Origin: Silene latifolia
Lineage: Eukaryota; Streptophyta; Magnoliopsida; Caryophyllales; Caryophyllaceae
Assembly: GCF_048544455.1 (NCBI RefSeq)
Contig: NC_133537.1
Location: 64,610,134-64,674,133, forward strand
Reading direction: 5' to 3'
Length of the DNA: 64,000 nucleotides
Shown here: positions 1 to 11,727 of the stretch, piece after piece
How positions within the stretch are numbered: the first letter of the stretch is position 1
Layout: every line of letters starts with the position of its first letter
Notes under the pieces: model-generated
The model's database searches: none
The model's input: only the letters and a program-made list of their open reading frames with translations
Told to the model about the DNA's origin: nothing
Program-made: the position numbers and the translations under genes

Positions 1-641
1 TGAGGTGAGAAACCGTCTCATCTCGTAATGCCAAGTTTGTTTGCTTGGATAATGGGTCCCACTAGGTTGTATTGTAGTCGGGAAAGACCATATTTGCCCT
101 TATGGACCTTTGTTGGGTATTGTGGGCAAAATTGGAATTTTTGCCTTTTGTGACGGTCTTATGTCTGACAAAATAAGCGTCTGTTTGAGCTTGAATTGAG
201 TCAGTTTGCCTTGAAATGGACCTTATTGGTATTTTAGGTTACCTTGAAGCGTGATAAAATCATGTTTGCCTTTTTGCGGTCGTTTTTGAATTTTTGACCG
301 GTTTGCGCCCAATTTAGCGTATGAATTGCCTTTTTGAGCCGTAGAACAATTTTCCATTGCATTGGGGATGTATTTTTGACTTGTTGGCAGACCTCGTATG
401 GGTCTTGAAATGTCATTTTTTGTGGTGGTTTTGACTCGTCTTTTGCTTGAAAAGAGGGGCGAGTCACTTTTTTGTGTGTGTTTTTTTTTTTTTTGTGAAT
501 GGTTTTATATTGTTTTTTTTGGTTTGGGCGAGGTTGACCTTGTTTTGCTTTGCAGGTTATTGTTGTTTTTTTTTTTTTTTGGATTTGTCCATTTTATGCC
601 GTCATGATGCCAAAATTTCGGTTGACGTTTTTTGTTTGCAG
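1..641 (+). other. Probable first intron of the antisense PMD gene of element A
   Basis: No credible coding region is present. The stretch is T-rich on the plus strand, with several poly-T runs (around 481-495 and 568-581), and ends in a good acceptor (tttgtttgcag at 631-641). In element B the matching place is a 606-bp intron after a 13-nt first exon, so the first exon and promoter of the A copy should lie just left of the window. A block at 598-621 (gccgtcatgatgccaaaatt) recurs at 49818-49840 in element B at a different place. Confidence 0.55.
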
Positions 642-3466
642 GAGAGTGTTCGGGACAGGCTGAGTCCCTTGCTGCGACTCTTGAGGAGTTGTTGGGGGCG
701 GGGCCGGTTAGTAATCCGGCTAGTGAACCCGCCGCGGTAGTGGAGGACGTTACCGAGGAGGAGGGACCTCCTGAGCAGACTGTTGGGGCCACAGGGGCGG
801 TTGAGGAGCGTTAGGTGCCTGTTGTTGGGGCTACTGTCACTGGGAGAGCTCAGACTAGGTCTGAGGCTGGTACCTCCGGGAGCAGGATTTCTACGAGGGA
901 GCGTCGTCCCCGGGCGACCAGGCGGACGTTACAGAACGTCACCAGGGTCGTAGAGATGGGCCCTATCCGTCACGTCGAGTCTCGTGACCAGAAGAGACGG
1001 AGGGCGGAGACAGTCGAGGATAATGCCGACGTCGTGAGTTGGAGAGCTAGACAGACTCTGACTCCACGGGGGGTTGCACTTTGCGGGCGGCGCCTGCTTG
1101 GGCCGAGGGTTTTGACGGCAGCCAGTTGTTGCTTCGACTGGACAGATACATCTCCTACCGTGCTCACGAGGGTTTGGTGAGTCGTGTCCCTCGCTTGAAC
1201 TTTTGTCACTTTTGAAATGTCAGGCCTGAATAGGTGTTCTGACGTTGTTTGTTTTTTATTTTAGGAGATCGGCACCATGAGGACTTTCTCGGGCTTCATT
1301 ACCTGCCTGGGCTTTTACGACGTTCTCCGAGCCGGGACGAGGGCGTTGATAGAGATGTCGGCTTTTGGGCCGTTGGTGGCAGCTTGGCGGGATATTCACA
1401 GGTCTTCGATTAGGTCGAACCTGTGTCTGACCCGCGCTATGTTGGATCGGTACTGGGATACGACATCGTCGTTTCACATGGAGCTTGGGGAGGTCGGCGT
1501 GACTTTAGAGGACTTCGCCATGGTGTCCGGCCTTCCCTGTGGTGATTTGCCTGTTGAGTTTACCGAGACGCCGGAGAGATTGTCCTCTCCTGCGGTTACC
1601 CGTCTGATCGGTACTGCTTTGCCGGAGTCTTCCGACGTCACTCCATACTTGATTGCGAGTTCGTACGTGAAGGACCACATCACTAGGAGGGTGGCAGGTG
1701 TTACTCCGACGCCGTTGTAGATTCCAGAGGCAGAGGTTGAGGCTGACACGAAGGAGGCGCGGTTGTGGTTGTGGTACTTCTTGGGTGCCACGTACTTTGG
1801 TGACAAGGGTGAGCGCTTGTCGACCAAAGTGCTTCCTCTTCTTACTGACCTTGACAAACTGGGTTACGCCGGCCCTAGCGAGTTTCACCCGGTACTTGCA
1901 TGCGGCGGTGCGTCCCGGAGTCAGTGAGGGACGGTAGTGCCCCTGCTTTGGTTGGTCCCAGCCTCATCTTTGAGGTACGAGTATTTTGTAGTTTTTTTTT
2001 TTGAGTTTGATTTTGATTTTGATTTTGGCAATTTTTGAGAAATTGGCTGATTTGTGTTTGTTGTGTATGATTACATGCTTGGTTTTATGCTTACTTCAGT
2101 CCTCTGCGCCCGGGGACCACAGGCGGTGTTCACTCGACCTACCCTGCTGTGAAGGGTTGGACGGTGGCTCAGAAGAAGTCTATTAAGTCGACTTTCGAGG
2201 ACTGCAGGCATCGCGTGAACAAGATTCGGATTGCTGACGTAAGCTCTTGTTCTCTTCCCCCTCTCCGTTATAGAAATAGATAGAGATAGGGTGACTAGGT
2301 AGCTTGTGAAGCCCCCAGTTGGCTGAGTAGCTTTGTCTTGAATGCAGTTTGTTGGGCGGCCTTGGGACCACTACACGGGCGTACCAGCTGCCATCAGGGA
2401 GCGTTTGCGGCCTCGCAGCTCCCTGCGTTTGTACTTGGGGACGGCGATCGAGCCGGTTTGGTACCTGGGCAAGCGTTTAGCTCGTCAGTGCTTCATCGAG
2501 ATTTTCGTCGTGCCGGTTGACCCGCCTAGGGTGTTGTTCCAGGAGTCGACCCCTGATGAGGTTGAGGAGCACCTTCACGGCCAGGGAGGTGAGTAGCTGC
2601 TGTTACAGGACGTCGACTACGACACCTTCCGGTTGTCGAGGCTTGCCTGGTACCCGATCGAGGTATAATTTCCTTTGTTTTTCTGTTTTCATTCCCCCTT
2701 TCGATAAGAGGGTTTGTCATCTTTGATACGGATCCCAATGGTAGGGAGTCGACTTGCTGATGAGGACTCACCCCCAGCTTTCCCGACGGAGACCACCTTT
2801 CAGGGGCCGGGTGGCGAGGAGCTTCAGCTGCGCTTACCAAAGCCTGCGGTTTCCGAGGTGACCGAGGCTGGCATGGAGGGGAGGTTGATCGTTCTGAGGG
2901 TGAGTTCTTGACTAGAACACTTTCCTCGGTTACACTTTGCCTTACATTGTATTGAAGGACATTTTTGATTTGTAGGTGACGACCGTTAGTCATCAGGATT
3001 TGTGGCGGATGGCTAACCGCTGGAGGGCGCTTGCTGGTGACCTGGTTGCGAGGGAGGCTCAGGTTTCTCAGGTACTTTTTGTGCTATTTTTTGTGTATTT
3101 TGTGTTGCATTTCATGTTTTTAGATCTTGATGATCCGTGTTGTGTTTTGTAGGGTACTGCGGATCCGGCGGAGCTTGCTCGGGTCCGTGCTGAGTTGGAG
3201 GCAGCCAGGTCGACGATCGAGGCCCAGGAGTTGGGATCATCCGTCAAGACTAGGATTTGAGGCGTCGTGAGGATGAGCTACGGAGCCGAGACGCGAAGAT
3301 TGCCTCTCTCAGGGCTCAGTTGGCTGCGGCGGAGGAGCTTCGCGTCGTGATGGAGCAGGAGACGCTGGAGAGTTCTCCGGAGAGGGAGCCTGAGCAGGTG
3401 GTGGTGTCTGCGTTGGCGGCGACTTCTTGTGAGATCAGGAATGGTCCGACGGGAGATGCTGAGTAG
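642..3466 (+). pseudogene. Plant mobile domain (PMD, aminotransferase-like) gene of element A, multi-exon, decayed
   Basis: Exons read from splice sites and from comparison with the B copy: 642-1176, 1265-1974, 2100-2238, 2348-2662, 2745-2899, 2976-3071 and 3153-3466 (stop at 3464). The PMD signature is in the second listed exon: a WDTTSSFHMELGEVGVTLED stretch followed by GLPCGDLPV. A glutamate/arginine-rich coiled coil ends the protein. Damage includes in-frame TAG codons at 812-814, 1718-1720 and 2594-2596. There is a frameshift near the G run at 1067-1073, another near 1865, and one in the last exon near 3230-3260. PMD proteins occur both as host genes (the MAIN/MAIL group, linked to transposon silencing) and inside transposons. 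Here the gene is antisense to a Tat element. Introns start GT and end AG and match the B copy in place and phase. Confidence 0.85.
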
Positions 3467-4415
3467 TTGTAGTAGCTTGTCCCTGTCTTGGACTCTTGTC
3501 TATACATATTTACATTTTACGTGAGGCGGTTTGTATATATGTGTTCTTGGATTGTGGTTCATTTTATGATTTTTGGCTTTTTTGTGTTGTGTTTAGGAGG
3601 AGCGCTGTCGGCTGTCAATTCTCCTTTTGCTTTGCACTGGTTCCTGCATCGTTAGTGTAGAAAACAGGCAACAGGTAGCACGCATACATAAACGCAAACA
3701 CGTAAAAGCATTTCATTGAAAACAAAATTAACCAAGATGACTTGAAGTTAAAATTGAAATGATATTTGAAAATTCCGCTACAAGTCGTCACGTTTAGATA
3801 AAAGGAATTAATTTGAAAATTGAGCAATTAACTCGTGTCTTGAATTAAATTGCATCGGAAATTCTTGAAATTGATTTGTGACTCGAAAAATTCAAACTCA
3901 AACCGTCATGGGTGAATTTCGGAAGAGATTTTCATGAGTGTATTTGATTTTTGAGGTCAAGACTCGAATTTGTGAGTGCTTGAAATTTGATGGAAATTGA
4001 CGTCGTGTTATCAATTTTCGATTTTTATTTTGATGAAAAACTGCGAAAAGGCGAAAATTTTTCAGAATTTCGACTAACATGGAAATGATCTGTCGCGGAT
4101 CGGGGCGACTAGCCCTTCCCCCCTTAAAAAAAGAAAGAAAAATCTGTATGTTTATAGCTGCGTCATGGAAACCGTGTCGGATTTCGTAAAACGTGAAAAC
4201 AAGGAAATGTGAGTATGAGGAAACACAAAAACGTCCTGGATCATCCCAAAGAGGCGCGAGCGTCCTGGCGGGAGGTTTGAGGTGTCAGGAGAAAACACAA
4301 GTTGAAAGAGACAAGTCAATAGCGGGGATCCTGGGGAAGGCCCAAAGAGGCGCGAGCAGCCTGGCGGTGGAAGCCGGCTCTCCCTTTTTTCTGAAAAACG
4401 CGCTGACCATTTTTG
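3467..4415. other. Noncoding spacer between the two antisense genes of element A
   Basis: AT-rich DNA without a supported gene. It carries the 3' region of the PMD pseudogene and then upstream sequence of the next plus-strand gene. The corresponding B spacer is 47622-50456, enlarged by a solo LTR. Nothing else is recognised. Confidence 0.5.
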
Positions 4416-4423
4416 TATAAATA
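4248..4423 (+). promoter_or_regulatory. Promoter of the antisense DUF7745-like gene of element A
   Basis: A TATAAATA box lies at 4416-4423, 86 nt before the chosen ATG. Upstream are two copies of a GC-rich word beginning aaagaggcgcgagc (4248 and 4344), each followed by a CTGGCGG half. The same word, aagaggcgcgagcc followed by gtcgcggg, lies at 17153-17178 in the LTR of this element upstream of the LTR TATA box. The promoter function is inferred from layout and from the matching arrangement in element B. Confidence 0.65.
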
Positions 4424-4508
4424 GTAATGTTTGTGCTTCATTGTTTCATCATCCGAAACACAAAACATCTCTACAAAACTTCTTCTTCTTCTTCCACAAA
4501 AATATTTC

Positions 4509-5966
4509 ATGGATGCTTTTGAGAATGCATTGCGACAATGGTGCCGAGATTTGTCGCCTCCCGAAAAGTATCCTCTCATTTGTATGGGAGTTGGTCAATT
4601 GTTGGTGCTCCGTCAAGTGAAGGTGCAACCTTCATTTCTTGAAGCATGTTCTCGGTTTTGGGATTCGAAACACCATGTTTTCGTTTTCCCGGAGGGTGAG
4701 ATTTGTCCTCTTGCCGAAGAAGTTGGAGCCATTGGTGGGTGTCCGGGTTGTGTTCCGGTGCTTCCTCCGACTCGGTTGTGCTACAAGGAGAAATTCCGCT
4801 CCATGTTGGGTTTGTCGACAAGTAAAGTCAACTTTGTTCTTGCTCCACATGGTGTGGATATGTTGGCTCTTATCAACATCTTTTCAAACCGATTAGATGT
4901 CAATGTTTCGGAAGTGGCTAGGAGAAGGGCTCTTTCCTCTTGCCTTGTCCATGTGTACCTCTTTGTTGATGTTTTGAAGAAGGAGGGGCCAAAGTGTTAT
5001 GGTAGCATGACCCTTATCCATGTGGTTGAGCAAATGGAGCATGGTAGAGATCCATCATGGTTGGTGCTTGGAGAGATCGTCCAAGCTTTGGACAAAGAAG
5101 GCTCTTGTGGAGAAGCTCCTTCATTTGGGTCCCCAAGGACCCTTCAAGTGTGGCTCTTGGAGAGGCTAAGGTATGTAGAGCCTCCGGTTGATTCTTCTTC
5201 TTATTCCTTCCGTCACCTTACCATGAGGAAGAAGTTGTACTCGGATAGTTTTGCTTCTACCGAGGCTTATTGGATCGCGAGATTGGCAGAGGAGGGTGGT
5301 CCTCACATCTGTTGGGTGGTGCCGTGGTGGCACTTGAGGTCCTTCACGGGGTTGCCCGCTTCGGGTGCTAGTCCTCGTTCTTTGATGATGGTGGGCTTGA
5401 AGGTTTCTTCCTTCATTTATCCCAAAAGGCTCATGAGGCAAATGGGGCGTCAACAAAAGGTGCCCGCTCAAGATACTCTTGTCCAAGAGAATGTTTTCTG
5501 GAACTCCGAGCTTGTGGAGGTATTTGAAAGATAGTGGGCCACTTGGCCGCTTTGGGAGGTACCAAGCCCCGTTGCCACGACATGGGTGACTCCCGCTTAT
5601 GTCAAGTGGTCACGTGCTCCGTCCTTGGAAGAGAGATCCAAATTTCGTAAGGACGAGGTTGTCGACTTGAAGTATCGAGAGGTTGGCAAGGCCAACCGTT
5701 TCTTCTTTGAGGAGTATGTTGATGGAGCTACCCTCGATGTGATGAGACCACCGAAGAGGAGGAGTTCCGGCCCCAAGAATATGGCGGGCCGTGCATTGGC
5801 TCTTTTTGGGTCGAACATGGGGTATTGTGCTAGACCGGAGGCCGTCGCCGCTTTAGATCCGTTGAGGATCCGTTCCGAGGAGGAAATCCATGCTAGGCGG
5901 GCCAACAAGAAGAACAAGGGGAAGATGTACCCTGAGGGAAAAGGCAAGGGTAGAATGGAAGAGTGA
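4509..5966 (+). pseudogene. Antisense retroelement-associated gene (DUF7745-like) of element A, one in-frame stop
   Basis: The frame runs from the ATG at 4509 to the TGA at 5964-5966 with a single internal TAG at 5532-5534, about 485 codons. The ATG at 4509 is preferred over the frame-open start at 4431 because it aligns with the B copy start (MDAFENALRQW versus MNTLETRLKEW) and sits 86 nt after a TATA box. Shared landmarks with B are FWD...FxFPEGEICPL, ARRRA, LVEQMEHGR, the WVVPWWHL block, FxxPERLMRQ-like text, and a lysine/glycine-rich tail ending MEE. The name DUF7745-like is tentative and comes from memory of plant retroelement proteins; no enzyme activity is implied. There is no intron, although the B copy has one exactly between the LQ and VWL codons. 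Confidence 0.75.
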
Positions 5967-6799
5967 AGACCTCCATTACCCGTTTTATTATTTTGTTGTA
6001 TTATTGTTGTGAGTTTTTTATTATGTTATACTAGCTAGTTATTATGTGTTTTGTGCTAGTTTTATTGTGTGAGGTATTTTAGTTGACACCTTAGCTTCGA
6101 TAACTTCTAGACTCGTCGAGCTTTATTTGTTGTTGAAATTGTAATCCCTCCCATTATTAATTAAGAGGATTGCCCCTGTCGAAAATTGTGAACACTTGTT
6201 TCTTCCATCCATTTGGTGAAGGCAATTCGATTTGAATTATCCAAAACATTTGCACTTGGGAAAGTGGTATTTTGTGGAAAGGGAGAAAAGCTTATTTTTG
6301 TATTTTGTTGGGAAGGGGAATGGTTTTCCTTCCTCTTTTTTTTGATGGAAATGTTTCGTATGTGGGTGATGTGTATTTTTTTTTTAAATTATGGGGATGG
6401 TTGTTTTTTGATTGGGGGAATGGTTGTATCCTTCTTGTGTAAGAAAGGACGTATTCACCTGAAGAGGTGAAATCAAACCATGATCGTAGTTCGAAATATT
6501 TTGTAAAATTTGATTGGGTTTTGTGGTTGTATCCCTTATGCATAAGAGGGACTGCCTACGTATCCACCTGAAGAGGTGAAATCAAACCATGCTCGTAGTT
6601 CAGGGGGTTTTTGTTTGTTTTAGTGCAAATGGATGTCGCCCTTGACAGATCAAAGGACATTCGAAACGGGTAAGGTGTCGCAGCTTAGACTCGATAAAAC
6701 ATGCAATTTCAAATCAGAACACGTTGAGGAACTTGACTTGAAAAGGGGTTGAGGTGGTTGCTAGTTGTAAAACTAGGCTAGGTCGTTGGTTGCTATGGT
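5967..6799. other. Convergent spacer between the DUF7745-like gene and pol of element A
   Basis: T-rich DNA that should hold the 3' ends of the antisense gene (+) and of the retroelement gag-pol (-). It contains a duplicated conserved block (see 6421-6606). No coding region is supported. Confidence 0.55.
6421..6606. repeat. Duplicated conserved noncoding block with stem-loop
   Basis: Two direct copies (6421-6493 and 6523-6604) contain ttgtatcc, then gtattcacctgaagaggtga or its near match, then aaatcaaacca, then cgtagttc. Within each copy CACCT-GAAG-AGGTG can form a short hairpin. A single diverged copy lies at the same place in element B (52562-52633), which argues for conservation rather than chance. 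Confidence 0.7.
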
Positions 6800-8136
6800 T
6801 CAAGGGTAGTATTTCTTGAGTTGGTCTAGGTTGGTCGGGTTTGTAAAGTCCTCCCCATCTAGGTCACTCAGTCTCACTGCGTCCCCCGAAAGTATTTTCT
6901 TGACCAAGTATGGCCCGACCCAGTTGGGTTTGAATTTCCCCCTCAGATCGACGGGTAATGGTGCTTGAACTGACTTGAGGACCAAGTCGCCCTCCTGGAT
7001 GTTCTAGGGTTTAAACTTCTTGTTGAATGCCCGTTGTATACGTCGTTGGTATAGCTGGACGTTGTGCAAGGCGTTAAGTCACCGTTCGTCTAGAAGAGTG
7101 AGTTGCTCGTACCTTCGACGGGCCCATTCCGCCTCGGGGACTTGACTCTCCAGTAGGATGCGTAGAGAAGGGACATCTAACTCTACCAGTTGAACCGCCT
7201 CCATACCATATGCTAGGTAGAAGGATGTCGCGCCTGTCAGTGTTCGAATGGAGGTTCGGTATCCCCAGAGTGCGAATGAGAGTTTGCTCGGCCAATCGCG
7301 GTAGTTGTCTTGAATTTTCTTGATAATGGTGACAAGAGTTTTGTTCGCTGCCTCCACCGCTCCATTGGTTTAGGGACGGTAAGGCGATGATCGATGTCGT
7401 TTGATTTTGTATTTGTCCAGCAAGGCCTGAGTTTCCGCCCGAAAGTGAGAGCCTTGATCGCCGATGATTTCATGGGGTACCCCCTATCGGTAGATGATGT
7501 TGTTCTGGATGAACTTGGCCACTTGTTTGGCGGTCAAGACTGTATATGTTGTGCTTCCACCCATTTGGTGAAGTAGTCGATGGCGACGAGGACGAAGCAA
7601 TGCCCCTTAGTGCTTACCGGGTTGACTTTCCCGATGATGTCGATGCCCCAGGTTGAGAAAGGCCAAGGTGAGGTCATGGTGTATAAAAGGGATGGTGGTA
7701 TATGTTGTATGTTGGCGAAGATTTGGCAATTATGGCAATGTTTGACGTAGTTACGGCAATCAGCTTCCATTGTGGTCCAGTAGTAACCTAGCTGCATGAT
7801 TTTCCGCGTAAGCATCATTGCACTCATGTGAGGGCCACATTCTCCGTCGTGAACCTCTCCCATGACTTTTTTGGCTTTGTGATGGTCAATGAAAAGGAGG
7901 AGAATTCCTTGGGGAGTTCTTTTGTATAGTTGATTTTGGTTTATCACGAATTGTGATGCAAGTAAACGGATGGCTCTTTGTCCTCTTTGATCAGAGTTGG
8001 GAGGGAATTCATTTTTGGTTTTGTAGTTGAGGATGGCTTGGTACCAAGGTTCATCATGGCTTTCCTCGTCGTCGTTCATGGCACAAACGTGGGCCGGCTC
8101 GCTCCTTCTCCTGACACATAGGGGCATTGATATCAT
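6800..8136 (-). pseudogene. pol: Integrase region of element A pol, broken
   Basis: Minus-strand pieces 8136-7534, 7357-7079 and 6985-6800 together cover a retroviral-type integrase. The first piece has the HCHNC zinc-binding end and the first catalytic aspartate in WGIDIIGK. The last catalytic glutamate is in MEAANK at the start of the 7357 piece. The last piece holds the C-terminal chromatin/DNA-binding-type region ending LDQLKKYYP before a stop. Frameshifts lie near 7540 and near 7000-7080, and stop codons fall between pieces. The B copy at 53842-52871 shows the same domain nearly intact. Confidence 0.9.
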
Positions 8137-8259
8137 GTCGTCAGGTATGTTGACGAGCGCGGCAAGTTTCGTCAGGGCGTCAACAAATTGATTTTCCTCT
8201 CGTGGCAGATGGAAGTAATCGATTTGGTCGAAGAACTCGGCCTCTTGATTGATCTTTGC

Positions 8260-10099
8260 TCAGTAGGGAGCTAAGCTATCAGATCGTATTTTCCATGATC
8301 CGGACAACTGATTGATGATGAACGAGGAATCGCCGTGGACCCTCAGTCTCTTGATGCCAAGTGTGATGGCTGCTTGTAGGCCGATGAGACATGCCTCATA
8401 TTCAGCGGCATTGTTGGTGACGGCAAAGTCTAGCTTGACCGAGATCGGAACATGTTCTCCCTCTAGTGATATTAGAAGGATTCCCACCCCGAAGCCTCTC
8501 ATATTAGATGCACCGTCGAAGTATAGATCATATGCGTCAGAATCGGCACAAAGGATGTCTTCTTCAGGAAGTGACCATGTGTCGGTCGTTGGATCTTCAT
8601 TGACGGAGTTCTCTGCTAGGAAATCGGCAACTGATCTTCCCTTGATAACCTTGAGGGGTACAAATTTGAGATCGAACTCGGACAGCAAGAGTGTCCACCT
8701 AGACAGCCTTCCGTTTAGTACGGGTTTTTCGAAGATATATTTAACCGGGTCAATCTTGGAGTAGATGTGGACCGTGTAGCTAAGCATGTAATGCCTCAGC
8801 TTCTTTGTTGACCATACTAGGGCAAGGCATGTCTTCTCCAGTTGGGTATACCTCGTCTCGTACTCAATGAACTTTTTACTGATGTAGTAGATGGCTCGTT
8901 CTTCGCCGCCGACTGTTTGTGCTAACATTGCTCCCATAGCTGTGTCGGTAACAGTCAGGTATAGGGATAAAGGACTCCCCGGTTGAGGTGGCATGAGGAC
9001 AGGAGGTTTGGATAGGATTTCCTTTATCCCGTCGAAGGCCTTTTGACAATCAACGTCCCAATCGGTGTGATCGGAGGCGCGAAGCTTCTTGAAGATTTGT
9101 TCACAAATCATGGTGAGCTTGTCAATGAAGCGCCTGATGTATTGGACCTGACCGAGAAATCCCCGAATCTCCTTCTCGTTCCTAGGCCGAGGCATTTGCT
9201 GAAGGGCTTTGATTTTGGTTGGATCAATCTCAATGCCTCTTTTGCTGACGACATATCCGAAGCGTTTTCCGGAGGTGACCCCGAATGCACACTTCTGAGG
9301 ATTTAGTCTCATGTTTTATTTTCGCAGACGAGCGAAGAATTTCCGAAGGGCACTGATGTGGCCTTCCCGTTCTCTTGATTTGACAATCATGTCATCGACA
9401 TATACCTCTACCTCCTTGTGCATCATATCATGTAGGAGAGTGGTTTGCGGTTCTTTGATAGGTTGCTCCGGCGTTGATGAGGCCAAAGGGCATGACCGTG
9501 TAGCAATATGTACCCCACTGTGTAGTGAATGTTGTCTTGTGCATATCTTCCTTAGCCATTTTAATCTAGTTGTACCCGGCATACCCGTCCATGAATGATC
9601 GGAGGGCGTGCTCGGCGGTATTGTCCACCAAAATGTCAACATGTGGAAAAGGGAAGTCGTCCTTTGGACTCGCCTTGTTCAGATCCCTGAAGTCGACGCA
9701 AACCCGAATTCATCCATCTTTCTTTGGTACGGGCACAATGTTGGCCACCCAGTCGGAGTATTCAGACACTTTGATGAACCCAGCCTTGAACTGTTTGTCT
9801 ACTTTTTCCTTGATTTTCAGGGCCCATTCAGGACGCATTCGGCGTAGCTTCTATTTCATGGGTTTAGCTCCGGGCTTAATGGGTATCCGGTGCTCTGCAA
9901 TTTCCCTATCAATCCCGGGCATATCTCTGTAGGACCAGGCGAACACGTCCTTGTATTCGTGTAGGAGGTCAATGAACTGTTGTCTTTCCGAGGGGTCAAG
10001 GTTTTTCCCTATCCTACGTTCTTGAGGTGTGTTATCGGTTCCTACGTTAATAGGTTCGGTCTCCTCAATGATGGGGGGTTTTGGTTTCCCGTTTGTCAA
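8260..10099 (-). pseudogene. pol: Reverse transcriptase, RNase H and second RNase H of element A pol, broken
   Basis: Reading right to left, the RT entry motif (KDVFAWSYRDMPGID) is at about 10000-9900. The catalytic YVDDMIVKS is in the 9642-9316 piece. The thumb and first RNase H (TAMGAMLAQT, YTQLEKTCLALVW) and the additional RNase H-like domain (YFDGASNMRGFG, NNAAEYEACLIGL, HGDSSFIINQ) are in 9312-8260. The dual RNase H is typical of the Tat lineage. In-frame stops near 9852, 9712 and 9570 replace Q, R and Q codons of the B copy, and a stop at 9313-9315 replaces Y. A frameshift lies near 9445. Confidence 0.9.
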
Positions 10100-11658
10100 G
10101 TTCTTTGGCTAGGTGAGGTGGGTAATCACTCAAGTCAAATTCCTCATAATCATTCAGAATTGCATTGCAGTTAAATTGAGACGAGTCATAAGTAAACTTA
10201 GCGTTCATTAAGTTGACACGAGCGAAAAGCTCGGAAAGGACAAACATCTCGTGGTCAGTCAGAGGCAAGACAGCAGATGAGGTGGCCCCTGGAACAGGCT
10301 CCAGGTTATCACCTTTCATGGGAGTGGGGGTGACCCTAGTAGACTCAGCCTATGAATTAGCTACGACTTTGTGATAGAACAGTGGGAAGGGGACCTTGAC
10401 TGGGACATCAGGAGTGTTAGGAGCGACGACAAACTCTGACTCCGACTCAGACTCAGATTCAGATTCTTCTTCGCTTCCCTCCTTGAACATAGGGCCTTCT
10501 CCAGTTGTGATCTTGAGAATGCGGCCTTGGCGATCGGTCCACTTGACGGTCTTCCACCAGCCCTATGTAGCTTTCTCCGGGTCAGTGTCGAAGATCAAGG
10601 CAGTTGGGTCAAATTGGTTGTCCTTCAGGGCGATGTTGATGACGTCCTCATAGTCGAGGCGCTTGATGTTATCTTCCCCAAAGAGGAGAGTGACAGCTTG
10701 TCCATCGAGGCATGACGACGGCTTAGACTCGGTTGATGCAGCTTCGGTGTTGTCAGGGATGAAGTAGAAGTCCTGGAAGACTTCCACACCCGGGTACCTA
10801 GCTTTGCCCACAGAGTCATAGATCGGCTCCGGAAAGCCATGGTAGAGCTCTGATTCTCCCTCGGGGACAAAGTATCCATTGAGGGTCAGATGATAGGGAC
10901 GGAGGATAACTCCGTGCTTCTTGCGTTTTCGGACTAGGAGGTTCATCTCCTGGATATCTTCGTCGGTAGGTTCATATCCCAGCCCGAAGGGAATGTTGGG
11001 GACCTTAGCCTGTTTCAAGGGAGGTAAGGTGCTCTTTAGTGGGTTGAGGGGTAAACTCGGGAAGTAACCCTGGCGCATCATGATGCGGTTGACTATGAGG
11101 TTGGCAAACGGGTCACAATCAAAGGGTGTTGATTCATCAGTTATGGCATTCACAGCTTGGAATCCCCACATTTCATTATCATGCTCCTCAATGGCCTGGG
11201 AGGCTATTCCCTTTCTCATAACGGCGTGAATCCAGGGACGTCCCAAGAGCATATTGAAAGAGGCGTCGATGTCGACCACCTGAAAACTGGTTTGTCTTTT
11301 CAGTGGTCCGGTTGCGACGGTCAGATTGATGAGCCTCGCGACGAGTACCGTCGTAGGCGCGTACTCCTTAGTTTTTCGGGACCAAATCAGCTTCCTTAAT
11401 ACCCAGCTTGTGAGCAGTCTTGAGGGGAATGACATTTACCGCGGATCCGTCATCTACAGGGACCATGGGTACATTCTTCTTGAGGCATTGTACGGTAATG
11501 TACAGGGCAAGGTTATGATTGGCTCCGAAGGGAGGGATATCTTCGTCGGAAAAGACGACTGGGTTGTTCAAGTCCGGGGCGTCCCTTGTCATATGTGCCA
11601 GTATTTCTTCAGGGGAAGAGGTGGAGGGCACGGCTAATTTTCCCAAGGCCTGTAGCAA
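10100..11658 (-). pseudogene. pol: Aspartic protease and protease-RT linker of element A pol, broken
   Basis: The 11658-11368 piece contains the protease core with VDDGSAVNVIP, and the frame then shifts near 11380-11390. The next piece (11435-10563) continues with INLTVATGP and ASFNMLLGRPWIH, typical of the C-terminal half of the protease. A long linker follows with LNGYFVPEG and CLDGQAVTLLFGED, shared with element B. An acidic serine-rich (SES) run lies near 10440-10465. Relative to B a stretch of roughly 40-50 residues is missing just after the protease. Confidence 0.85.
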
Positions 11659-11727
11659 AGCCTGTCGATGTTAAAAGGATGTCGCGATCAGTTGCCAGAT
11701 CGAGATTTCGGCTTTTGCTTTCTGAAG

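Noticed and set aside
398..740. Short plus-strand frames rich in phenylalanine
   Set aside because: They arise from poly-T runs in an intron and have no similarity to known proteins.
4431..4508. Upstream start for the DUF7745-like gene at 4431
   Set aside because: It would begin 8 nt after the TATA box and adds a segment absent from the B copy. The ATG at 4509 fits both.
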